Assembly: GCF_026151205.1 (NCBI RefSeq)
Contig: NC_087072.1
Coordinates: 10,082,169-10,146,168, forward strand
Length of the DNA stretch: 64,000 bases
Direction: 5' to 3'
Origin: Bolinopsis microptera
Lineage: Eukaryota; Ctenophora; Tentaculata; Lobata; Bolinopsidae
How positions within the stretch are numbered: the first letter of the stretch is position 1; every line of letters starts with the position of its first letter. Under the pieces are notes generated by a model. It ran no database searches. It had not been told where the DNA came from and worked only from the letters and a program-made list of their open reading frames with translations. Position numbers and translations under genes: made by a program. Positions 40,387 through 49,919 of the stretch are shown here, in pieces.

Positions 40387-41116
40387 GGGGGCAGGGGGGG
40401 GGGGTCTTCATGGAAATTTTCTCAAAATCGACTTTTTAGTTGTTTCTGATAGATGGGAGTGATATCTATCAGATGCTTTTAATCCGAAAGAAAAATATTG
40501 CTCCTAGCAGAAATTATCGCCGGTAGAAGGTCAGCGCTTGTGTGTAATTGTATTGCGCGAGCGATTTTCAATCGTGTGCCCTGAAAATCGAGTCTAAAAA
40601 TCTATCTTCTCCTACATTTTTTGAGCAATCACCCTTTAACTTTCAGGATATGTTCTAAGGATCATTTAGAAGGGATTGTCCGGGCAAAATTTTGAGATAG
40701 GCCTTTAAACATTTTTTATTCGATTTTGAAAATCTTGGACCTGGTTTTTTGACGATTTTTCGAGGTCCAAGATTTTTAAAATCGAATAAAAAATGTTTAA
40801 AGGCCTATCTCAAAATTTTGCCCGGACAATCCCTTCTAAATGATCCTTAGAACATATCCTGAAAGTTTGAGGGTGATTGCTCAAAAAATGTAGGAGAAGA
40901 TAGATTTTTAGACTCGATTTTCAGGGCACGCATTCAAAAATCGCTCGCGCAATACAATTACACACAAGCGCTGACCTTTTACCGGCGATAATTTCGGCTA
41001 GGAACAATATTTTTCTATCGGATTAAAAGCATCTGATAGATATCACTCCCCTCTATCAGAAACAACTAAAAAGTCGATTTTGAGAAAATTTCCATGAAGA
41101 CCCCCCCCCTGCCCCC
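40387..41116. mobile_element. 730-bp TTAA-type foldback element in the 124-bp satellite
   Basis: TTAA flanks both sides (40383-40386, 41117-41120). The ends are GGGGGCAGGGGG and its complement, and the whole element is two long inverted arms meeting near 40755. Uninterrupted monomers contain GACTTAAGGTCTG (for example near 39866), which is the empty site. TTAA duplication is known for piggyBac-like and Kolobok elements; the G-rich termini do not settle which. There is no coding capacity. Confidence 0.9.
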
Positions 41117-42108
41117 TTAAGGTCTGTAGGATGAAATAGTGGGCCTGTTGATATTGATAGTGGGTCTGTTGTTATTAAGTGTGTGTCTACTCGCTTAATA
41201 GTGGGTCTTTGCTAATCTGAAATGGGTCTGTAGATTGACTTAAGGTCTGTAAGATGAAATAGTGGGCCTGTTGATATTGATAGTGGGTCTGTTGTTATTA
41301 AGTGTGTGTCTACTCGCTTAATAGTGGGTCTTTGCTAATCTGAAATGGGTCTGTAGATTGACTTAAGGTCTGTAAGATGAAATAGTGGGCCCGTTGATAT
41401 TGATAGTGGGTCTGTTTTTATTAAGTGTGTGTCTACTCGCTTAATAGTGGGTCTTTGCTACTCTGAAATGGGTCTGTAGGTTGACTTGTGGGTCTGTAAG
41501 ATGAAATAGTGGGCCTGTTGATATTGATAGTGGGTCTGTTGTTATTAAGTGTGTGTCTACTCGCTTAATAGTGGGTCTTTGCTACTCTGAAATGGGTCTG
41601 TAGGTTGACTTGTGGGTCTGTAAGATGAAATAGTGGGCCCGTTGATATTGATAGTGGGTCTGTTTTTATTAAGTGTGTGTCTACTAGCTTAATAGTGGGT
41701 CTTTGCTACTCTGAAATGGGTCTGTGGATTGACTTGTGGGTCTGTAAGATGAAATAGTGGGTCTGTTGATATTGATAGTAGGTCTGTTGTTATCAACTGT
41801 GTGTCTACTAGCTTAATAGTGGGTCTTTGCTAATCTGAAATGGGTCTGTAGATTGACGTAAGGTCTGTAAGATGAAATAGTGGGCCCGTTGATATTGATA
41901 GTGGGTCTGTTTTTATTAAGTGTGTGTCTACTCGCTTAATAGTGGGTCTTTGCTACTCTGAAATGGGTCTGTAGATTGACTTGTGGGTCTGTAAGATGAA
42001 ATAGTGAGCCTGTTGATATTGATAGTGGGTCTGTTGTTATTAAGTGTGTGTCTACTCGCATAATAGTGGGCCTTTGCTACTCTGAAATGGGTCTGTAGAT
42101 TGACTTAA

Positions 42109-42582
42109 GGGGGCAGGGGGGGGGTCTTCATGGAAATTTTCTCAAAATCGACTTTTTAGTTGTTTCTGATAGATGGGAGTGATATCTATCAGATGCTTTT
42201 AATCCGATAGAAAAATATTGCTCCTAGCAGAAATTATCGCCGGTAGAAGGTCAGCGCTTGTGTGTAATTGTATTGCGCGAGCGATTTTCAATCGCGTGCC
42301 CTGAAAATCGAGTCTAAAAATCTATCTTCTCCTACATTTTTGAGCAATCACCCTTTAACTTTCAGGATATGTTCTAAGGATCATTTAAAAGGGATTGTCC
42401 GGGCAAAATTTTGAGATAGGCCTTTAAACATTTTTTATTCGATTTTGAAAATCTTGGACCTGGTTTTTTGACGATTTTTCGAGGTCCAAGATTTTTAAAA
42501 TCGAATAAAAAATGTTTAAAGGCCTATCTCAAAATTTTGCCCGGACAATCCCTTCTAAATGATCCTTAGAACATATCCTGAA
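42109..42582. mobile_element. Right-truncated copy of the TTAA foldback element
   Basis: It starts after TTAA (42105-42108) with GGGGGCAGGGGGGGG and follows the copy at 40387 almost base for base through the turn, then stops within the right arm after CATATCCTGAAG and continues directly as satellite (TGTGTGTCTACTCGC). About 250 bp of right arm and the right TTAA are missing. The junction shares AAG between element and satellite, suggesting a short-homology deletion. Confidence 0.85.
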
Positions 42583-42989
42583 GTGTGTGTCTACTCGCTT
42601 AATAGTGGGTCTTTGCTACTCTGAAATGGGTCTGTAGATTGACTTGTGGGTCTGTAAGATGAAATAGTGAGCCTGTTGATATTGATAGTGGGTCTGTTGT
42701 TATTAAGTGTGTGTCTACTCGCATAATAGTGGGCCTTTGCTACTCTGGGTCTGTAGATTTATTTGTGGGTCTGTAAGGTTACAAAGTGGGTCTGTTATTA
42801 TTAGCAGTGGGTCTCTAAGGTCAAATAGTGGGCCTATTTTTATTAAGTGTGTGTCTACTAGCTTAATAGTGGTCTTTGCTACTCTGAAATGGGTCTGTGG
42901 ATTGACTTTTGGGTCTGTAAGATGAAATAGTGGGTCTGTTGATATTGATAGTAGGTCTGTTGTTATCAACTGTGTGTCTACTCGCTTAA

Positions 42990-44391
42990 GGGGACATACA
43001 CCAAAACCTTTTTTGCCGGGACCCGGGATTTGACTTCATATTATGAAAGTATAGATTACAACTGTAAGATTTGAGGCATTGAAAAATTTTTTTGAGAGTA
43101 CGTACATTCGAAAAAAAAATTATTTTCTTTTTCGAAAGTTTTGGAAATTTTGAGAAGTCTGTCACTGTAATACCGATATTTCAGTCATTTTAAACGTTGT
43201 TTGGCTGATTTTTTAACTGAACATTATTTTCAATCCATACAAGAAGCCCTTTAAAGGATTTTATAATTAAAGAATAGATGACGAAGTTACAGACCAAACA
43301 AGGTCGAGAGAAGCAAAATTGAAATTTTTGTAAAAATCAAAGTTGTATATTTTACCATTCACCCAGGTCATAAGATATCGCTTCACAAATTCTTGTGAGT
43401 GTAGCTGATGATCATATCCAACTTTTTGGAACAGGATTTCTCTCAATTTTGAGTGTGAAGGTATGAAATGTGGCCTCAAACGACTTGGTAAAATTCATCG
43501 TAAAAAAGGGCCAAACATGGCAGATTTAAGGCTTAAAATGCCTATAACTCAAAAAGCATCAATTTTTTTGAAATAATTTTTACAGAATCGTAATCAGCTT
43601 GAGAAGACGAATCTTTTAGTACCAAATAGGTTATTTTAGAAGACAAATTGTCTTAAATAATTTTCTAGCTTGAACACAAGGGTCCCCCCTTGTATAAATT
43701 TTGTACAAATTGTACACATTTTTTTACAAATTTTGTGTCTTAAACTATTATAAATTTGGTACTAAAAGATTCGTCTTCTCAAGCTGATTACGATTCTGTA
43801 TAAATTATTTCAAAAAAATTGATGCTTTTTGAGTTATAGGCATTTTAAGCCTTAAATCTGCCATGTTTGGCCCTTTTTTACGATGAATTTTACCAAGTCG
43901 TTTGAGGCCACATTTCATACCTTCACACTCAAAATTGAGAGAAATCCTGTTCCAAAAAGTTGGATATGATCATCAGCTACACTCACAAGAATTTGTGAAG
44001 CGATATCTTATGACCTGGGTGAATGGTAAAATAAACAACTTTGATTTTTACAAAAATTTCAATTCTGCTTCTCTCGACCTTGTTTGGTCTGTAACTTCGT
44101 CATCTATTCTTTAATTATAAAATCCTTTAAAGGGCTTCTTGTACGGATTGTAAATAATGTTCAGTTAAAAAATCAGCCAAACAACGTTTAAAATGACTGA
44201 AATATCGGTATTACAGTGACAGACTTCTCAAAATTTCCAAAACTTTCGAAAAAGAAAATAATTTTTTTTTCGAATGTGCGTACTCTCAAAAATTTTTTTC
44301 AATGCCTCAAATCTTACAGTTGTAATCTATACTTTCATAATATGAAGTCAAATCCCGGGTCCCGGCAAAAAAGGTTTTGGTGTATGTCCCC
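42990..44391. mobile_element. 1.4-kb near-perfect palindromic element with TTAA duplication
   Basis: TTAA lies on both sides (42986-42989, 44392-44395). The left end GGGGACATACACCAAAACC is exactly complemented at the right end, and the arms of about 650-690 bp are nearly identical inverted copies around a short centre near 43690. The empty site CTCGCTTAATAGTGGG is present in uninterrupted monomers (for example near 39208). Each arm contains the same 70-codon open frame in mirror orientation (43267-43479 minus, 43902-44114 plus) with a few substitutions. That follows from arm symmetry, and the frame matches no family I recognise. The termini differ from those of the 730-bp family. Confidence 0.9.
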
Positions 44392-44857
44392 TTAATAGTG
44401 GGTCTTTGCTAATCTGAAATGGGTCTGTAGATTGACTTAAGGTCTGTAAGATGAAATAGTGGGCCTGTTGATATTGATAGTGGGTCTGTTGTTATTAAGT
44501 GTGTGTCTACTCGCTTAATAGTGGGTCTTTGCTACTCTGAAATGGGTCTGTAGATTGACTTGTGGGTCTGTAAGATGAAATAGTGAGCCTGTTGATATTG
44601 ATAGTGGGTCTGTTGTTATTAAGTGTGTGTCTACTCGCATAATAGTGGGCCTTTGCTACTCTGGGTCTGTAGATTTATTTGTGGGTCTGTAAGGTTACAA
44701 AGTGGGTCTGTTATTATTAGCAGTGGGTCTCTAAGGTCAAATAGTGGGCCTATTTTTATTAAGTGTGTGTCTACTAGCTTAATAGTGGTCTTTGCTACTC
44801 TGAAATGGGTCTGTGGATTGACTTGTGGGTCTGTAAGATGAAATAGTGGGTCTGTTG

Positions 44858-45030
44858 TTGATGATGTTTTTGATGAAATTGTTTTTAAATATTGTATTTG
44901 ATAATTAATTAATGTTGGTGGGGAAATATTTATTATATATTTTTTCACACAGTGCGATGATAGTTTGTAGACATGTGTGATGATGTGATGTCATAAATTT
45001 TACTCTACTTTTACTTTCTACTCTACTTTG
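44858..45030. other. About 170-bp interruption of the satellite by unrelated AT-rich sequence
   Basis: After GTCTGTTGTTGAT the satellite is replaced by AT-rich sequence and resumes at TTGTTGATATTGATAG. GTTGAT is present at both edges and could be a short duplication or part of the monomer. The segment holds repeated TGATGATGTGATG and TTTACTCTAC motifs. Type unknown. Confidence 0.5.
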
Positions 45031-45835
45031 TTGATATTGATAGTAGGTCTGTTGTTATCAACTGTGTGTCTACTCGCTTAATAGTGGGTCTTTGCTAATC
45101 TGAAATGGGTCTGTAGATTGACTTAAGGTCTGTAAGATGAAATAGTGGGCCTGTTGATATTGATAGTGGGTCTGTTGTTATTAAGTGTGTGTCTACTCGC
45201 TTAATAGTGGGTCTTTGCTACTCTGAAATGGGTCTGTAGATTGACTTGTGGGTCTGTAAGATGAAATAGTGAGCCTGTTGATATTGATAGTGGGTCTGTT
45301 GTTATTAAGTGTGTGTCTACTCGCTAAATAGTGGGCCTTTGCTACTCTGAAATGGGTCTGTAGATTTATTTGTGGGTCTGTAAGGTTACAAAGTGGGTCT
45401 GTTGTTATTGGCAGTGGGTCTCTAAGGTCAAATAGTGGGCCTATTTTTATTAAGTGTGTGTCTACTAGCTTAATAGTGGGTCTTTGCTACTCTGAAATGG
45501 GTCTGTGGATTGACTTGTGGGTCTGTAAGATGAAATAGTGGGTCTGTTGATATTGATAGTAGGTCTGTTGTTATCAACTGTGTGTCTACTCCCCCATGGT
45601 CGCCTGGTAACTGGGCTGTGTTTATGACTGCAGTCAGTCAAAGATTTGAACTGTGGATTAGTCATTAGTAAATATCTGTCATAACATCCAAGCAAACATT
45701 CTAGAAGACTTCTATAAATAGTCAATAGTGTCCCCTAGACCGTAGGAAATGTAAAAATTTTAAGACGATGAGGCCTGAGTAAGTCGTAAATTCTGATTGG
45801 AGAATGCAGATTGCTGTTGTGAAGTTACCAACTTT

Positions 45836-46300
45836 ACGTGAGTACTTGATTCTTTTCAATCCCAGTTTATTGCTGTCCTACAAATTTCTTTAATGCCAAA
45901 TGTCGTCTAAAACACCCTGTTTCGCAAAAAATTTCCGGGGGGCTGCGCCCCCTAGCCCCCGCCAAGGGGCTCTGCCCCTGGACCCCGCTGGGGGCTGCGC
46001 CTCCAGACCCCTGCCACAGCTTGCTCGCTTCGCTCGCTGCGCAGCTGGATTGGACACATCGGCTCGCTTCGCTCGCCGACAGCTCCCCTCAAAGAAAAAT
46101 CCTGGCTACGTCGCTGTACGTGAGTACTTGATTCTTTTCAATCCCAGTTTATTGCTGTCCTACAAATTTCTTTAATACCAAATGTCGTCTAAAACACCCT
46201 GTTTCGCAAAAATTTTCCAGGGGGCTGCGCCCCCCAGACCCCTGCCACAGCTTGCTCGCTTCGCTTGCTGCGCAGCTGGATTAAAAAACCTGGCTACGTC
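45836..46300. repeat. 282-bp-offset duplication with CpG-rich GCTTCGCTCGC blocks
   Basis: A segment beginning near 45836 (ACGTGAGTACTTGATTC) is repeated at offset 282 bp (from 46118) with few changes. It includes GTCGTCTAAAACACCCTG and a GC-rich block with GGGGGCTGCGCCCC and TTGCTCGCTTCGC motifs, in contrast to the AT-rich surroundings. A 91-codon open frame at 45900-46175 spans it but looks compositional. It lies near the right end of the 13-kb insertion. The stretch 46300-46680 has no gene and ends in the right inverted repeat. Confidence 0.7.
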
Positions 46301-46680
46301 CCTGACCTATACCTACATCTTTATACTATAAGTATAAAGCCAGCATTTTAAGAGGTATTTGTAAGTTTTCCACATATGTATGAGTGGACTTTGGAAATCA
46401 AATTATCAACCAAAATGTGGTGGAATATTGCATATATGAATAGTACATATATAATTATTCTGACGGAAGAAGGTCATCAACTTCAAGTCCTAAATTATTA
46501 GTCCAATCTCTAAGATTGTTGATAGGGAAAGTTCAAAAAATTGGATTAAAAAATTTGCGAAAAAAGTTACTGCGAGCGCAGCTCAGCCAGCGAGCCACAT
46601 TCAATGGAAAAGTGGGTCTTTAACCCAAAAAAGTCAGCACCATTGGGTGGGTCTGTGGCACCCAGAAAAAAAAAACCTTA

Positions 46681-47724
46681 TCCACAGCATCTAAACTGTA
46701 TCAAATCATCATATTACAACGCATGAGTGACGGTTTAGAAAGTTTGCTACGAGACAATCAGTGTGGGTTTAGAAAGAACAGATCATGCATTGATCAGATT
46801 TATTCACTCCGCACCATTATACATAACTGCATTGAATATAATCTCCCCCTGTATGTAAATTTTGTGGACTTCAAGGCAGCTTTTGATTCCATCGACAGGA
46901 ATTATATTTGGAAAGCTTTCAGTCATTATGGCCTGTCATGTAAATACATTCGAATAATACAGGCATTCTTTAATGGAACTGTTAGTGCTGTTAGACACAA
47001 TGGTGAACTATCAGAATGGTTTGAAGTAAGTTCAGGCAGTGGCCAAGGAGACATTCAGGGTCCCCCACTTTTTAATGTCTGCCTCAATGTGGCTGCTGAG
47101 AGAACAGAAAGCAACAAAGTGGTGTCCCACGGAGCGGTTCTTCAAAGATCTATCAGTCCGCTTGTTGATGATATCACTGTGTTAGATACAGATTATGCAG
47201 ATGACATGGCTGTACTGGACAACAGCGAGGAAGGTCTTCAAGAAACAACTGACCTTTTCTGTATGTATGGTGCCCAGGGAGGTCTTAGAATCAATGGTAA
47301 AAAGACTGAGGCTATGGTCATTGGTAAAGCAACCTCTCAACGGCCATACACGAAAGAAGCCACAGTGAACATCACTGTTGAAGACACGCCAGTGCAGCAA
47401 GTTAGTGACTTTACGTACTTAGGTACAATTATTTCCAGCGACGGTACTATCGACCGTGAGCTGTCAGCTAGGATTCAGAAAGCTTCCGGAGCCTTCAATC
47501 AACTGAGTAATATATGGAAAAACCGCAACATCCAGTATTATACAAAGATCAGGATTTATAAGGCAGCGGTTTTGACAATATTGTTATATGGTAGTGAGGT
47601 TTGGAACACAACCAAAAAGCAGCTACATTTCTTTGAGGTGTTCCATCAGCGTTGCTTGAGGAGAATACTTAGGATAAGATGGCTCGATCGGGTTAGAAAC
47701 ACTGAAGTGCTGGAGCGTGCAAGA
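46681..47724 (+). pseudogene. Non-LTR retrotransposon reverse transcriptase, catalytic fragment
   Basis: The frame continues from the duplicated TCCACAGC through codons for SKLYQ into a long open stretch; the first internal ATG is at 46723. Counting from that ATG, motif A FVDFKAAFDS has its Asp at residue 49, motif B GSGQGDIQGPPLFN is at 105-118, and the catalytic YADD is at 158-161 in YADDMAVL. LLYGSEVW follows at 288-294 and QRCLRRILRIRW at 309-320. No stop interrupts these 348 codons, so the element was still open when the 13-kb insertion landed. The frame ends at TAA (47725-47727), where unrelated sequence begins. Confidence 0.95.
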
Positions 47725-48786
47725 TAAATCCAGTAGAGTGAAACAAATTTTAGTGAAACAAATTTAAAATTTTATCCTTTATTTTACAATCATAATATAA
47801 TAATATTTATAAGCCTCCGTTTTGAAAGTTTTAAATTTTAATACATTCACATTTCTATTTAAAATTCAATTTTATGTACAAGTCAATAACTGGCCGCCAA
47901 AGCCGCGCATTCTTGAAAACAGGATTAACTTGATTATAGTTATACGACTATGTAAATTTAAAACTATCCGTGGTTTTTTCTTTAAAATAAATAAGTTATA
48001 ATTTTACCTAAGTCCAAAGCCAGCTTTGAAAAATTTACTATTAAATCTAATCATAATATATCGTCAACTTTAAATATTTACAATGCAACAATTCATTAAT
48101 CTGTAAACACGCGTACTCCAGCCCCTAAACGCATAAATTGTTATGCGGCGCGGCTCAAGCCGCGCACGCACGTATTATTTTATACTGTTTGCTTTCTAAT
48201 AAATATCGTGCCAATGTGTACGACTAAATTGTAAACGTTCATGTTTTGTGTAAAGTGAATCCAATTGGGACTAGTGACAAGGATAAGGACCCAAGTGCCT
48301 GTACGGCTTTTTCGGACCCCTGTGGACCACTACTCTTGAAATCACTCTACAACATTGAACATCTATATCTACTACGTCATTTGGCAATTATTGTCATTAG
48401 TCTAACTTTCTAATTAATTGCCGAGGGGGAAGAGTAAACGCTTCACATTAAAATTCAATATACAAAATTCAATATACAAAATTCAAAACCATCAATACGG
48501 TATCAAATATTATGGACAAATCTATAGATCTATTTCGTAGTCATATATTCACATGATTTGCTTTATATTATCTTAATACTGTAATGAAGTACAGTAGGAT
48601 TTGTGTTTCGAGAAAGAAAGGTTGCGGTTAAATTATTAACAAAAGTAAACAAAAGTCCATCAGGGACTCCGTGGAGTCGAAAAAGGTACACGGCCGCTGT
48701 CTGGTGCTGCTAGGCATTTATTGATCAAGATGTTTTATTGTATTGATTTATAATGATTCTATTGTTCGTGACTAATCAAGTTCTAA
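47725..48786. mobile_element. Unidentified insertion of about 1.06 kb in the reverse transcriptase
   Basis: The retrotransposon coding sequence stops after GAGCGTGCAAGA and its C-terminal part resumes at about 48787. The intervening AT-rich DNA has no recognisable gene or clear terminal inverted repeat. AAGA is present at both edges but is too short to call a duplication, and joining there would leave a frame offset, so a small deletion may also have occurred. GCCGCGC-type motifs resemble repeats near 50.0-50.3 kb. Confidence 0.55.
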
Positions 48787-48873
48787 GAGACGTACATAGG
48801 AGCAAACCGCCTGCGTTGGTTTGGCCATGTCACCAGAATGCCAGACACTAGGCTTCCTAAGTACCTGCTTAAC
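48787..48873 (+). pseudogene. Non-LTR retrotransposon, C-terminal fragment 1
   Basis: The translation includes NRLRWFGHVTRMPDTRLPKY, the characteristic segment after the reverse transcriptase thumb in many LINE proteins. It ends at the 15-bp duplication AAGTACCTGCTTAAC (48859-48873), where a 117-bp insertion begins. Confidence 0.88.
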
Positions 48874-48990
48874 AAAAGAATATTCAAACAATATACACAT
48901 AATATAGCAATGGCCAATTGGCTGACTATAAGGTCATGGCCTGAACAAACAATTTTTTTTATATAGTCAAGTGATGCTTAAGCAGAGCAC
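48874..48990. mobile_element. 117-bp insertion with 15-bp target-site duplication (SINE-like or short retroposon)
   Basis: AAGTACCTGCTTAAC occurs immediately before (48859-48873) and at the end (48991-49005). Removing the insertion and one copy restores the reading frame. A long target-site duplication is typical of LINE-mobilised retroposons. The insert has an A-rich left edge and a T-rich run near 48952; no tRNA promoter boxes could be confirmed. Confidence 0.75.
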
Positions 48991-49005
48991 AAGTACCTGC
49001 TTAAC

Positions 49006-49209
49006 TGGACCCCTGCCCATGGGAGAAGATCTAGGGGCCGTCCAAGAAAGAACTGGAGGAAATGTTTGCTGGAAGATGCTGCAGCGTTTACAGGAAACAC
49101 TGACATAGACCTAGAAGGAGCGAGCGAGATGGCTAGTGACCGCAAACTTTGGAGGGAGATGATACGTCACAAACGGGAGTTCATTGGTGCAGGCCACTTG
49201 AATGATTGA
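49006..49209 (+). pseudogene. Non-LTR retrotransposon, C-terminal fragment 2 with stop
   Basis: Continuing in frame from the duplication, this reads HGRRSRGRPRKNW, LLEDAAAF and DRKLWREMI, ending in TGA at 49207-49209. The basic RGRPRKNW segment and the terminal Trp-Arg motif match the C-terminus of LINE proteins of this type. The following AAGTACAAGTAAGTAGAGC may be the simple-repeat 3' tail. Confidence 0.88.
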
Positions 49210-49274
49210 GGAGACCTAATCAAGTACAAGTAAGTAGAGCAAAGAGTTACAGGGTAAAATAACGGCCAATGTAG

Positions 49275-49547
49275 CAGTGGCGTAACGTTGCCTGTTGGCA
49301 CCCCCCCCCCCCCCCCCCTGCCGAAAAAGCGCCCCACTTTTGGCACCTTTCCCTAAAATTGGACAAATTGTGTAATTTTAGAGGATACGCTAGTGAAATG
49401 TGTGTTTCTAAAGCAAAACGTGCAGTTTTGCTAGTACCTCAGTTAAGTTTTTGTCCCACATTCAAACGACGATTTGGCTCCCCCCTAAGATGGCGCCCCT
49501 CCCCCCCTCTGCACAGTGGGGTCAGCGGGGCCTTTCGTTCGCCACTG
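49275..49547. mobile_element. hAT-like MITE with 18-bp poly-C tract
   Basis: The ends are CAGTGGCGTAACG and CGTTCGCCACTG, and the flanks are CAATGTAG (49267-49274) and CAATGTTG (49548-49555), an 8-bp duplication with one mismatch. CAGTGGCG ends with 8-bp duplications are typical of hAT non-autonomous elements. Inside are 18 C residues (49301-49318) and further C-rich runs. It encodes no transposase; an 88-codon frame crossing it is not convincing. Confidence 0.8.
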
Positions 49548-49919
49548 CAATGTTGCACTTGCAAGCAAAGCAAAGTTGACAAAGCATATTGTCAAATATC
49601 GGAAATGTCGTTGAAGGAGAGGTAATCATTTTATAAAAAATTTTAAAGGATTCGTTAAAATAATTCTTCAGATTGTAGTTCAGAAATTTAAAAAGTTATT
49701 CATTGTTTTATTTCAAAGAGAACGAGAATGAGAAGAAGAACGAGTACTTGGAGAGTGTTGAATGTGGAGAAGGCTACCTTCACCCCGGCTGTATTCCTCA
49801 CATCTGGAGGAGTGTCAGCAGTTTGTCAACAGAGTAGCAGACCTCATAGCAAGAAAAAGGAAAGTAAAGTAAAGTAAAGTAAAAATTATGACATAACATC
49901 ATCACTAATGTCTACAAAG

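Larger units (their letters stand above)
39130..45594 (+). repeat. 124-bp satellite array interrupted by foldback elements
   Basis: The period is exactly 124 bp in the first copies (anchor GTTGATATTGAT at 39155, 39279, 39403, 39527). Monomers carry AGTGGGTCTGTTGTTATTAA, GTGTGTGTCTACTCGCTTAA and GAAATGGGTCTGTAG. A variant monomer with GATTTATTTGTGGGTCTG and CAAAGTGGGTCTGTTATTAT recurs near 40100, 42760, 44670 and 45360 (with slight differences), indicating higher-order duplications. Removing the inserted elements leaves about 3.7 kb, roughly 30 monomers. Open frames on either strand (up to about 127 codons) are satellite artefacts. Confidence 0.95.
33645..46680. mobile_element. 13.0-kb nested DNA-transposon-like insertion with 8-bp target-site duplication
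   Basis: The insertion lies exactly between two copies of TCCACAGC (33637-33644 and 46681-46688). Its left end begins TAAGGTTTTTTTTTATAGGG and its right end, read in complement, begins TAAGGTTTTTTTTTTCTGGG; both continue TGCCA, an imperfect terminal inverted repeat of about 25 bp. Removing the insertion and one duplication copy restores the reverse transcriptase frame. An 8-bp duplication fits hAT-like elements, but no transposase gene is visible inside. The interior holds a second inverted-repeat element, a purine-rich array, a 124-bp satellite and several foldback elements. Its size probably results from array expansion and nesting after insertion. Confidence 0.85.

Noticed and set aside
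43267-44114. Mirror-image 70-codon proteins in the palindrome
   Set aside because: Their similarity is forced by arm symmetry. No start context or domain was seen, so they are described as part of the element only.
39938-45725. Repeated open frames of 70-130 codons in the 124-bp satellite (both strands)
   Set aside because: The frames repeat with the monomer, drift with it and have no protein-like conservation.
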